A stretch of 29,711 nucleotides of DNA from AC-32 sp046726435 (GTDB taxonomy: Bacteria > Actinomycetota > Thermoleophilia > Gaiellales > Gaiellaceae), in assembly GCA_046726435.1 (NCBI GenBank), contig JBKPAM010000179.1, positions 1 through 29,711 on the forward strand. Direction: 5' to 3'. The notes below the pieces were generated by a model that had not been told where the DNA came from, searched no databases, and saw nothing but the letters and a program-made list of their open reading frames with translations. Below, in pieces: positions 7,984-14,730 of the stretch (position 1 is the stretch's first letter; each line of letters starts with the position of its first letter). The translations under genes were made by a program, and so were the position numbers.

Positions 7984-8768
7984 GGGCCTGCACCCGCTAG
8001 TGCGCCCGGGAACCCGCCGGCAAACTCGCCAGGACCCGCGAATCCGTGAGCCCGGAGCGCACCCCCACCCTCAATGGGTGGGGGTGGTGGGCCACCCTCG
8101 CTCCCGCTGCGAGCGTACCCGCGGAATCGACGCCTGTCTGTGCCGGCTTCGTGGCGGATCTGAGCCGATGTCTCCACTGGTCCCGACGGCGGCTTCTTCG
8201 CGACGCCCGCGGCGACGGCGTCCCCGGCCTCGGGCCCCACGTCCCCGGCCGTGCCGTGCCCCTCGACGCCGGCCGTCGTCGCCTTCCAGCAGCGCCGCTC
8301 GTAGAGCGCCGAGGTGAAGTCGTCGACCGCCACCTCGCCCCGAAGCTCGAAACCGTGGCGCTCGTAGTACCGCCGCAGCTTGGCGGCGAGGCAGTCGAGG
8401 CGCAGGTACTCCCGCCCCGCCCCGGCCACCTGCTCGCCGGCCCAGTCGAGCAGCGACGCGCCGACACCCCGGCCCGCCCATGCGCGACGCACGGCAAGCG
8501 CATGGACGTACCCGGCGTCCGGCGGCCGCTCGCCCCAGAAGGTCGGGTCGCTCCACATCAGGGCGAGGGTCGCGACGGTCTCGCCTCCCGACGAGGCCAG
8601 GTAGAAGTCGCCCCGCGCGACCACCGCCGAGACTCGCTCGCGCGGAAACGGGTCGGGCCACTGGCGGACCTCGCGCGCGAGCAGCCACGCGGCCGCCTCG
8701 GAGAGGACACCGACGATCTGGTCCACGTCTTGAGCTTCGGCCCGCCGAACCTCGAGGCGCGCGCTCAC
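7980..8768 (-). CDS. GNAT-family N-acetyltransferase with an odd ~100-residue tail
   Basis: The predicted protein has 262 aa. Residues 1-162 form a GNAT acetyltransferase domain with the acetyl-CoA pyrophosphate loop RRAWAGRGVGASLL (94-107) and the closing LDCLAAKLRRYYERHGFE (124-141). The substrate is unknown; free amino acids, aminoglycosides or protein N-termini are all possible for this fold. The GTG at 8768 overlaps the queA stop (GTGA), which fixes the start; an upstream open frame inside queA is not the gene. Residues 163-262 are low-complexity (Gly, Ala, Pro) and do not look like a folded GNAT extension. This tail is encoded by DNA with a perfect 11-bp hairpin and a possible dispersed repeat. 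It still ends in a GTGA overlap with tgt, so the reading frame has been kept. Confidence 0.8.
   Translation of the reverse strand: MSARLEVRRAEAQDVDQIVGVLSEAAAWLLAREVRQWPDPFPRERVSAVVARGDFYLASSGGETVATLALMWSDPTFWGERPPDAGYVHALAVRRAWAGRGVGASLLDWAGEQVAGAGREYLRLDCLAAKLRRYYERHGFELRGEVAVDDFTSALYERRCWKATTAGVEGHGTAGDVGPEAGDAVAAGVAKKPPSGPVETSAQIRHEAGTDRRRFRGYARSGSEGGPPPPPIEGGGALRAHGFAGPGEFAGGFPGALAGAGP
8060..8086. repeat. Perfect 11-bp inverted repeat with 5-nt loop inside the GNAT tail
   Basis: CACCCCCACCC at 8060-8070 pairs with GGGTGGGGGTG at 8076-8086 around the loop TCAAT. The plus strand is also G-run rich (8076-8090) and could form a G-quadruplex. No T-tract follows on either strand, so it is not a normal intrinsic terminator. 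It lies about 75 nt before the tgt start on the transcribed minus strand. Confidence 0.75.
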
Positions 8769-9709
8769 AGGAGCAGCATCGCGTCGCCGAACGAGTAGAA
8801 GCGGTACCGCCCCTCGATCGCCAGCCGGTAGAGCCCACGCGTCTCGTCCACTCCCGCGAACGCCATCACGAGCGCGAGCAAAGTCGAGCGAGGCAGGTGG
8901 AAGTTCGTCAGCAGCGCATCGACGCGGAGGAACTCGAACCCCGGCCTCACGAACAGGTCGGTCCGCCCACGCAGGGGAGCTCCGCGGGCCAGCGACTCGA
9001 GCACCCGCACCGTCGTCGTCCCGACGGCAAGCACGCGCTCGGCCCGGCGGATCCGCTCCCACGCTGCCGGCTCGACCTCGTAGCGCTCGCTGTGGAGCGT
9101 GTGGCGGTCGAGGTCGTCGGCGGCGATCGGCCGGAAGGTGTCGAGCCCGACGTGCAGCGTCACGGGCTCCACGTCGAGCCGGGCCAGCAGCTCCGGCGTG
9201 AAGTGAAGGCCCGCCGTGGGCGCCGCCGCGGAGCCCTCCCGCTCGGCGTAGACGGTCTGATAGCGCTCCGGGTCGGCGAGCGGCTCATGGATGTACGGGG
9301 GCAGCGGTGCCTCGCCCGCCGGCTCCCCCTCGAGGCGCAGCCGCCACCGTCCTTCACCGAGCGGCTCGAGGAGCTGCACCGGCCCCAACCGTTGACCCGG
9401 CCGCAGCTTGCGCGAGGGTCGCGCGAGCCCCTCCCACGTGCCGTTCGAGCCGATCCGCTCGAGCAGGAGCACCTCGGCCTCGCCCCCGCCAGGGCGCTCG
9501 AGCCGGAGGCGGGCCGGCAGCACACGCGTGTCGTTGACCACGACGAGCGTCCCCTCGGGCAGCTCGCCCGGCAACTCGTCGAAGCGCCGGTGGCGGGTCT
9601 CGCCGCTCGCGCGGTCGTGGACCAGGAGCCGCGAGTGGTCGCGCCGCTCGACCGGGTGCTGCGCGATCAGCTCGGGCGGTAAGTCGTAATCGAGCTCGGA
9701 CGACCTCAT
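8765..9709 (-). CDS. queA: S-adenosylmethionine:tRNA ribosyltransferase-isomerase
   Basis: A 314-aa QueA, which transfers and rearranges the ribosyl group of SAM onto preQ1-modified tRNA to give epoxyqueuosine. Family marks are the N-terminal FDYxLPxxLIAQxP-like segment (LDYDLPPELIAQHPVERRD, residues 6-24), VVNDTRVLPARL (56-67), the conserved PTAGLHFT near residue 163, and TNFHLPRSTLLALV near 270. Length is slightly short (E. coli QueA is about 356 aa) but all core blocks are present. It is the first gene of the minus-strand run that contains tgt. The ATG at 9709 lies 9 nt downstream of a TAGCGT -10-like box, so the transcript may be leaderless. Confidence 0.96.
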   Translation of the reverse strand: MRSSELDYDLPPELIAQHPVERRDHSRLLVHDRASGETRHRRFDELPGELPEGTLVVVNDTRVLPARLRLERPGGGEAEVLLLERIGSNGTWEGLARPSRKLRPGQRLGPVQLLEPLGEGRWRLRLEGEPAGEAPLPPYIHEPLADPERYQTVYAEREGSAAAPTAGLHFTPELLARLDVEPVTLHVGLDTFRPIAADDLDRHTLHSERYEVEPAAWERIRRAERVLAVGTTTVRVLESLARGAPLRGRTDLFVRPGFEFLRVDALLTNFHLPRSTLLALVMAFAGVDETRGLYRLAIEGRYRFYSFGDAMLLL

Positions 9710-9718
9710 CCGACCCCA

Positions 9719-9728
9719 ACGCTACCGT
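9719..9728. promoter_or_regulatory. Divergent overlapping -10 boxes between queA and the coiled-coil gene
   Basis: Only 27 nt separate the two start codons. TAGCGT on the minus strand (9724-9719) and TACCGT on the plus strand (9723-9728) share the TA at 9723-9724. They end 9 nt and 8 nt before the queA and coiled-coil ATGs respectively. This would be a bidirectional promoter giving two leaderless mRNAs. Confidence 0.45.
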
Positions 9729-9736
9729 TGCCGGGG

Positions 9737-10183
9737 ATGACCGACGACGCGATCGAGAGGACGCGCGAGCGCCTGCGCGAGGCCGCCGAGGGGCGCCCGG
9801 ACGCGGCCGCCGTGGACGCTGCGCTCGAGCGGGCTCGGGCCCAGGTAGAGGAACTGGCGCAGACGGCCGCCGAGCTCGAGGTCACGATCCCCGCGAAGGT
9901 CGAGGATGCCGTCACCAACGGCCTGAGCGAACAGGTCCGGCCCGTCGGCCGCAACCTGGCCGAGATCCGCGGTCTCACGAACCAGGTGATCCGCAGGCTC
10001 GAGCGGGTCGAAGGCGACCTCCTCTCGGAACGGCACGCGCGCGTGGACGATCTGGGGCTCGTGGTCGACCTGATCACCTCGAGCTGGAAGGCGGTCGAGC
10101 GGCGTCTGTCGACGCTCGAGCGCATGCTCCAGACGGGCGAGGGAGCGATCGTCTACCGCATGGAAGAGCGCCGCACCGGCTAA
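9737..10183 (+). CDS. Coiled-coil protein of unknown function
   Basis: A protein of 148 aa from the ATG at 9737; a TTG three codons upstream is less likely because it overlaps the -10 box. It is almost entirely helical and charged, with Ala/Glu/Arg-rich heptads (about 1-50), a central stretch VRPVGRNLAEIRGLTNQVIRRLERVEG (roughly 72-97; quoted here in two pieces would read VRPVGRNLAEIRGL and TNQVIRRLERVEG), and a C-terminal helix SSWKAVERRLSTLERML. No signal peptide, membrane segment or catalytic motif is visible. It is divergent from queA with almost no intergenic space and convergent with the YbhN-like gene, overlapping it by 4 nt at the stop codons. A scaffold or regulatory role is possible, but I do not recognise the family. 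Confidence 0.75.
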   Translation: MTDDAIERTRERLREAAEGRPDAAAVDAALERARAQVEELAQTAAELEVTIPAKVEDAVTNGLSEQVRPVGRNLAEIRGLTNQVIRRLERVEGDLLSERHARVDDLGLVVDLITSSWKAVERRLSTLERMLQTGEGAIVYRMEERRTG

Positions 10184-11115
10184 GGCGCCGCTCGCCGGTG
10201 CCGCTTGGAGGACGTATGGGCCTTGCCCGTGCGTCCGGTCCTAGTTCGTGCCAGGCGTTCTTCGACCGCCAGCCCCACCAGCCCAAGCGCAAACGCGAAC
10301 CAGAGCGTCGCGAGCCTGATCAGCACCGTCGCGGCTGCCGCCGAGGCCTTCGACACGTCCCCGAGGGCCCGGATCAGCCCGGTCATGCTGGTCTCGGCGA
10401 CGCCCAGGCCGCCGGGCAGGAAGGAGAGCGCGCCGGCGAGGCTGCCGAGCGTGAAGACCACGATCGTGTCCGGGAACGACAGGTCCAGCTCGAGCCCCCG
10501 CACGCAGACGTAGGCCGCGAGGCACTCGAACAGCCAGGAGACGGCCGACAGGAGCGTCATGCCGACGAGCAGCGGCGTCGTGAGCAGCGCCCGGGCAGCG
10601 GCGGGCGCCTCGCCGAGCGACGTGAACCGTTCGAGTAGCGGGCTGCGCACCAGGAACACCGCACCTGCGACCGCGACGAGCGCGATCACGAGCGGCGGCC
10701 ATCTCTGCGTAGCGGCACCGCCGGCGACGGCGAGCACGACCACGCCGGTCGCGTCGGTCACCCGCTCGACGAGCACGACTGGCGCGGAGCGCCGCACAGG
10801 CACCTCGAACGAGCGTTTCAGCAGCCCCGACTTGAGCAGCTCGCCGAGCTTCGCCGGCGTGATCGTCATCGTCAGCCCGGCGACGAAGATCGAGAAGCTG
10901 CGCCCCGGCGGCACCTCGATCTCCAGGCGAGCGAGGTACCGCTGCCAGCGCCAGAAGCGGACCAGGTAGTTGAGCGCCGTTAGCGCGAGCGCCAGCGGGA
11001 AGAGCTCCCAGCGGAAGCTCTTCAGCTCCGCGCCCAGGTTGAAGTCGGAGTAGAACGCCAGCCCGACGAAGACGGCCACCGCAAGCGCGGCGACTAAGAC
11101 AACTACGCGCTTCAG
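10180..11115 (-). CDS. YbhN/UPF0104 (lysyl-PG synthetase TM-region-like) membrane protein
   Basis: A polytopic membrane protein of about 300-311 aa of the UPF0104/YbhN/AglD2 superfamily, related to the flippase part of MprF. Typical marks are FRWELFPLALALTALNYLVRFWRW, GLTMTITPAKLGELLKSGLL, the APVVLVERVTDA segment, and SFLPGGLGVAETSMTGLI. At least seven hydrophobic helices are visible. The start is uncertain. The only standard start is the GTG at 11079, which cuts the first TM helix. The in-frame codons upstream continue it (LKRVVVLVAALAVAVFV) back to a CTG at 11115 that would overlap the UbiA stop as CTGA. I give the longer form here. It follows the UbiA gene, so a role in moving or handling a lipid-linked product is a reasonable inference. 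It overlaps the convergent gene by 4 nt. Confidence 0.85.
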   Translation of the reverse strand: MKRVVVLVAALAVAVFVGLAFYSDFNLGAELKSFRWELFPLALALTALNYLVRFWRWQRYLARLEIEVPPGRSFSIFVAGLTMTITPAKLGELLKSGLLKRSFEVPVRRSAPVVLVERVTDATGVVVLAVAGGAATQRWPPLVIALVAVAGAVFLVRSPLLERFTSLGEAPAAARALLTTPLLVGMTLLSAVSWLFECLAAYVCVRGLELDLSFPDTIVVFTLGSLAGALSFLPGGLGVAETSMTGLIRALGDVSKASAAAATVLIRLATLWFAFALGLVGLAVEERLARTRTGRTGKAHTSSKRHRRAAP

Positions 11116-12053
11116 CTCAGCGCCAGGATCGTCGCCGCGGTCGCGATCCAGCCCGCCACCGCGAGCAGGATCGGCACGTCGGTCAGCAGCACCTGCTCGG
11201 GCTCCTCGCCGACGTCGTCACGGTGGATCAGCAACAGGTAGCGGAAGACGCCGAAGACGACGAACGGAACCGTCGCGAGCAGAGCGCGCGAGTGGCCGGC
11301 GGTGAGTGTGTAGATCGCGTATGCGATCACCGTCGCCGACGCCACGATTCCGGTCAGCTGGTCGACGAGCTCGAGCGAGTAGCCGTCGAGCACCGGCCTC
11401 CCCGGGGTCCGCTCCGCGTGGACGAGCACGAGCTCGCCCCGGCGCTTGGCGAGAGCGAGAAAGAGGGCCAGCAGCGCCGTGCAGAGCAGCAGCCAGGCCG
11501 AGATCGGCACGTCGACGGCCTCCGCGCCGGCCGCGGCCCGGATTACGAACAGCGCCGAGATCGTCAGTACGTCGAGCAGGACGACGTGCTTCAGTCGCAG
11601 CGTGTAGCCGGCCTGGAGCGCCGCGAAGGCGAGCACGAGCAGGACGGACGCGAACCCGAGTGGTGCGAGCAGGAGCGGCGCCAGCACGGCGAGCCCGGCG
11701 GCGATCAGGATCGCTGCGCCCGGTGACAGCTCTCCCCGCGCGATCGGCCTGGCCCGCTTGACGGGATGCAGGCGGTCGTCGTTCCGGTCGCGGACGTCGT
11801 TCGCGAGGTACGCGGCGCTCGAGACCGCGCAATAAGCGACGAAGCAGACGCAGGCCTCCGCCCACCGCGGCGGGTCGCCCAGCTTCGCCGCGAAGACAAG
11901 CCCGGCGAACACGAGCAGGTTCTTCGACCACTGCCGCGGCCGCAGAGCCACGAGCGCGGCCCGCGCAGGCGAGCGCCGGCGAGGCAGCTCGACGACTTCG
12001 GGCGCAGCGACCACGGCGGGATTCTGCCCGCTGGCGTGGCCCTCCCAGCCCAC
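11112..12053 (-). CDS. UbiA-family prenyltransferase, decaprenyl-phosphate phosphoribosyltransferase-like
   Basis: A 313-aa membrane prenyltransferase. It matches the DPPR-synthase branch of UbiA (mycobacterial Rv3806c type) in the opening LRPRQWSKNLLVFAGLVFA (about 37-55), the first Asp-rich motif NDVRDRNDDRLHPVKRARPI (85-104) and GYTLRLKHVVLLDVLTIS (near 149-166). The family enzyme transfers phosphoribose from PRPP to decaprenyl phosphate at the membrane, the first step towards decaprenyl-phospho-arabinose, the arabinose donor for cell-wall polysaccharide. About nine TM helices are predicted by eye. The GTG at 12053 immediately follows the kinase stop, so the genes are coupled. The first ~30 residues are poorly conserved in character and the true start may lie downstream. 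The acceptor lipid in this organism is not known. Confidence 0.88.
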   Translation of the reverse strand: MGWEGHASGQNPAVVAAPEVVELPRRRSPARAALVALRPRQWSKNLLVFAGLVFAAKLGDPPRWAEACVCFVAYCAVSSAAYLANDVRDRNDDRLHPVKRARPIARGELSPGAAILIAAGLAVLAPLLLAPLGFASVLLVLAFAALQAGYTLRLKHVVLLDVLTISALFVIRAAAGAEAVDVPISAWLLLCTALLALFLALAKRRGELVLVHAERTPGRPVLDGYSLELVDQLTGIVASATVIAYAIYTLTAGHSRALLATVPFVVFGVFRYLLLIHRDDVGEEPEQVLLTDVPILLAVAGWIATAATILALS

Positions 12054-13436
12054 CTAACGCGGGCGCACCGGCAGGACGAGCTCGAAGCGGCTCCCCCGCT
12101 CCGCCGAGCTCTCGAGGCTGATGCGCCCGCCCAGCGCCGCCGCGAGCTCGTGCGCGATCGCGAGCCCGAGACCCGTGCCGCCGCCACCGCGCGACCAGAA
12201 CGGCCGGAAGATCCGTTCGCGCTCCGACGGCGGGACCCCGGGCCCGCTGTCGTCGACGGCCACGTAGACCGTCCCGTCCGTGGCCGTGAGCTCGAGCTCG
12301 ATCCGGCCTCCGTCGGGGGTCCACCGGAACGCGTTCGAGAGCAGGTTCGAGATGATCTGAAGCACCCGGTCGCCGTCCGAGAGGATCACCGGCTTCGACT
12401 CCACCTCGCGGCGGTAGTCGATCTCGCGCCGCCTCGCCTCCTCACTGAAGGTGGCGTAGGCGCGGTCGACGAGCCGCTCCATGTCGACCTCCTCGTGCAG
12501 CACCGTGAAGCGGTGCGCATCGAGCTTCGCCAGGTCGAGCACGTCGCCGACGAGCCGCTCGAGCCGCTCGGCCTCGGCGGCGATGACCGTGAGCGAGGCA
12601 AGCCGCAGCGCCTCGTCCGTGACGACACCCTCGCGCAGGGCCTCGACGTGCCCGCGGATCGCCGTCAGCGGCGTGCGCAGCTCGTGCGTGACCGTCATCA
12701 GGAAGTTCCGCTCACGCGTCTCCGACTCGGCGAGCCGCGAGGCCATTCCCCTGAAGCTGTGGGCGAGCTCGCCGATCTCTCCCGCGCCTCCTTCCGGCAC
12801 GTCCACGTCGTACTCCCCGCGCGCCACCTCGTCCGCGGCGCGCGTGAGCTTCAGCACCGGGGTGGTGATGCGGCGCGAGAGGTACCAGGCGAAGGCGGCG
12901 GCAACGAGGACACCGCCGGCGAATGCGATCAGCAGCCGCTCGACGATCGCAAGCCAGCGCTGGGCGAGCACCGTCTCCGGCTTCGCGACCACGATCGTCC
13001 CCAGGTAGTTCCTGCCGACGGTGATCGGCCGGGCCGCGGCGAGCAGCTTCTGGCTTGTCCCCGGAGGCCGGAAGACGAAGGACACACCGTTTCGAGGGTG
13101 CGCCTGCACGGCACGGATGTCGACGGCCCCCCTCGGAAGCCTCCGGAAGGTCGGGCCCTTCTGACCGGGGAAGAGGTCGAGCCCGTCGTAGTAGATGCGG
13201 TCGCCCGTCGCCTGCTCGAGCCGCTTCGCCGAGAGCCGCTTGAACCCGGCCTGCTGCGCGTAGAGCTGGGTCAGGCCCTTCGCCTCGCGGCCGACCTCGG
13301 CGTACGCCTGCGCGCGCGCCCGGTCCTGCGCGTACTGGCGGAACAGCCGCAGCGCGATCGCCGCCGAGACGAGCCCGGCCACCACGACCGCGAGCAGGAA
13401 GAGCGCCGGGAGCTGGAAGCGGAGCGACCGAAGCAA
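12054..13436 (-). CDS. Membrane sensor histidine kinase (HAMP-HisKA-HATPase)
   Basis: A 460-aa sensor kinase. TM1 is at 9-29, an extracytoplasmic sensor region at about 30-165, TM2 at about 168-187, HAMP at about 188-242, HisKA with the phospho-acceptor His251 in VTHELRTPLTAIRGH, and HATPase_c with the N-box ISNLLSNAFRWTPDGG, G1 DDSGPGVPPSERERIF and G2 GGGTGLGLAIAHEL. The start is TTG at 13436: an AGGGAG Shine-Dalgarno (13445-13450) overlapping the upstream TAG lies 8 nt before it, and no better start exists in frame. It sits 12 nt after the OmpR-type regulator and forms a standard two-component pair with it. The signal is unknown; UbiA and YbhN genes downstream suggest an envelope-related stimulus. 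Confidence 0.95.
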   Translation of the reverse strand: MLRSLRFQLPALFLLAVVVAGLVSAAIALRLFRQYAQDRARAQAYAEVGREAKGLTQLYAQQAGFKRLSAKRLEQATGDRIYYDGLDLFPGQKGPTFRRLPRGAVDIRAVQAHPRNGVSFVFRPPGTSQKLLAAARPITVGRNYLGTIVVAKPETVLAQRWLAIVERLLIAFAGGVLVAAAFAWYLSRRITTPVLKLTRAADEVARGEYDVDVPEGGAGEIGELAHSFRGMASRLAESETRERNFLMTVTHELRTPLTAIRGHVEALREGVVTDEALRLASLTVIAAEAERLERLVGDVLDLAKLDAHRFTVLHEEVDMERLVDRAYATFSEEARRREIDYRREVESKPVILSDGDRVLQIISNLLSNAFRWTPDGGRIELELTATDGTVYVAVDDSGPGVPPSERERIFRPFWSRGGGGTGLGLAIAHELAAALGGRISLESSAERGSRFELVLPVRPR

Positions 13437-13444
13437 CCGGCACG

Positions 13445-13450
13445 CTCCCT
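13445..13450 (-). promoter_or_regulatory. Shine-Dalgarno AGGGAG that fixes the TTG start of the sensor kinase
   Basis: AGGGAG on the minus strand overlaps the stop codon of the response-regulator gene and is 8 nt from the TTG at 13436. Termination-reinitiation coupling is likely. Confidence 0.7.
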
Positions 13451-14156
13451 AGGCGCTCACCGCCGCGTCGCGCGCGGGGGAGACCTTGTAGCCCACCCCC
13501 CAGACCGTGACGATCGGCGATGCGTCGCCGAGCTTGCGTCGCAGCTGGCGCACGTGCACGTCGACGGTGCGCGTGTCGCCGGCGAAGGTGTAGCCCCAGA
13601 CCCGCTCGAGCAGCTGGTCGCGGGTCAGGACGAGGCCCCGGTGGTCGAGCAGCTCCCAGAGCAGGTCGAACTCCTTCGGCGCGAGCTGGATCTCCTTTCC
13701 GCTCACCCGCGCCTCACGCCGGCCCGCGTCGATCTCGAGGTCGCCGTGCTTGATCTGCTTCGACTCGACGTCCCGCCGGTCGGGAACGGCACGGCGCAGG
13801 ATCGACTTCACCCTCGCCACGAGCTCCCGCGGGTTGAACGGCTTGGTCAGGTAGTCGTCGGCGCCGACCTCGAGGCCGATGATCTTGTCCACGTCCTCGT
13901 CGCGCGCGGTCAGCATGAGGATCGGCACGTCTGAGCCCTGGCGGATTCGGCGGCACACCTCGATGCCGTCGACGTCCGGGAGCATCAGGTCGAGGACGAT
14001 CAGGTCGGGCCGCTCGGACTCGGCCTGGGCCAGGCCGTCCCTGCCCGTCGCGGCTGTGCGAACGGCGTAGCCCGCGTTCTTCAGGTAGAGCGCGACGAAC
14101 GATGCGATCGAGGACTCGTCCTCGACGACCAAGACCGTCTGCGCCTGCGCTGCCAT
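13449..14156 (-). CDS. OmpR/PhoB-family response regulator
   Basis: A 235-aa regulator with an intact receiver: acidic pocket VVEDE (10-14), phospho-acceptor Asp56 in IVLDLMLPDVDG, Thr83 in LMLTARDED, and Lys105 in DYLTKPFNPREL. The winged-helix domain (about 135-225) is complete, with QLAPKEFDLLWELLDHRG, the recognition helix TVDVHVRQLRRKLGD and TVWGVGYK. It stands in clear contrast to the degenerate regulator at 190-918. It is the cognate partner of the kinase 12 nt downstream and follows the secreted-protein gene by 25 nt, so the five genes from 14676 to 10180 probably form one operon. Confidence 0.96.
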   Translation of the reverse strand: MAAQAQTVLVVEDESSIASFVALYLKNAGYAVRTAATGRDGLAQAESERPDLIVLDLMLPDVDGIEVCRRIRQGSDVPILMLTARDEDVDKIIGLEVGADDYLTKPFNPRELVARVKSILRRAVPDRRDVESKQIKHGDLEIDAGRREARVSGKEIQLAPKEFDLLWELLDHRGLVLTRDQLLERVWGYTFAGDTRTVDVHVRQLRRKLGDASPIVTVWGVGYKVSPARDAAVSA

Positions 14157-14181
14157 GGCCTCAGGATGCCAGAGACACCCG

Positions 14182-14676
14182 TCAGAACCGGGGCGATGCC
14201 GGCGGCGTGCCGAGGTAGAAGTCCGTCAGCACGTCCGGGAGCGACTCGTAGGGCGCGTTGTCGATGGACATGACGCCGTCGGGAATGCCGTCTTCGCCCA
14301 TCCCGTCAACCGTGCCCGGGCCGCGCCCCACCGCCGAGATCCAGATCCCGGTGCCGCGGACGTTCACGTTGAATCGGGCATCGTCGACGCGAAAGCTGAC
14401 GTTGCGGCCCTTGCAGATCCAAATGCCCGCGCCGACGTGCCGGATGCGATTCCGCGGGCACGTGATCTTCGGGTCGTTGCTGTCGAGCGGACGAAAGTCC
14501 CGGATCTGGACGCGGCCGTTCTTGACGCGTCCGATCACCGTGCCTTTCAGCTTCAGGACGATTGCCCCGTGGCCGCGCTTGACCGACAGCGTTCCGTCGG
14601 TGGGCGGGTCTTTTGCACCCGCCAGCGGTACCGTGATCGCGGCAATTACCCCAATGACAAGCAGCATCCGCCTCAT
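14182..14676 (-). CDS. Secreted protein of unknown function
   Basis: A protein of 164 aa from the ATG at 14676. The N-terminus (MRRMLLVIGVIAAITVPLAG) is a Sec signal peptide, probably cleaved after LAGA. The mature part is rich in short beta-strand-like segments (AIVLKLKGTVIGRVKNGRVQ, then RNVSFRV and ARFNVNVRGTGIWISAVG) with two Cys that flank GAGIWICKGRN and could form a disulphide. I see no catalytic motif. A GTG three codons upstream is possible, but TACTGT/GATACT boxes at 14684-14691 sit 7-9 nt before the ATG, which fits a leaderless start at 14676. It is the first gene of the operon with the two-component system and could be its reporter, ligand or target; that is an inference from position only. 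Confidence 0.8.
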   Translation of the reverse strand: MRRMLLVIGVIAAITVPLAGAKDPPTDGTLSVKRGHGAIVLKLKGTVIGRVKNGRVQIRDFRPLDSNDPKITCPRNRIRHVGAGIWICKGRNVSFRVDDARFNVNVRGTGIWISAVGRGPGTVDGMGEDGIPDGVMSIDNAPYESLPDVLTDFYLGTPPASPRF

Positions 14677-14683
14677 ACGATCC

Positions 14684-14691
14684 ACAGTATC
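14684..14691 (-). promoter_or_regulatory. Putative -10 region (GATACTGT) upstream of the secreted-protein operon
   Basis: Two overlapping -10-like hexamers, GATACT (14691-14686) and TACTGT (14689-14684), lie 7-9 nt before the ATG at 14676. Only 54 nt separate this ATG from the divergent ATG at 14731, so the two genes share this control region. Confidence 0.35.
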
Positions 14692-14730
14692 GGCACCCTT
14701 GGTGTGTGGCGGTTAAGCGGGTTGTTAGGA

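Noticed and set aside
8060..8086. The strong hairpin as an intrinsic terminator between the GNAT gene and tgt
   Set aside because: No U-tract follows on either strand, it lies within an open frame, and tgt overlaps the GNAT stop by 4 nt, so termination there would cut off the operon.
8766..9062. Upstream extension of the GNAT frame (98 more codons) into queA
   Set aside because: That part overlaps conserved queA codons in another frame, while a GTG at 8768 makes a perfect GTGA overlap and begins exactly at the GNAT homology.
11766..13934. A 722-codon open frame on the plus strand opposite the two-component system
   Set aside because: Shadow of the UbiA, kinase and regulator genes; no motif seen.
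14155..14730. Upstream extension of the DMFase-like frame
   Set aside because: It runs antisense through the secreted-protein gene; the signal peptide begins at 14731.
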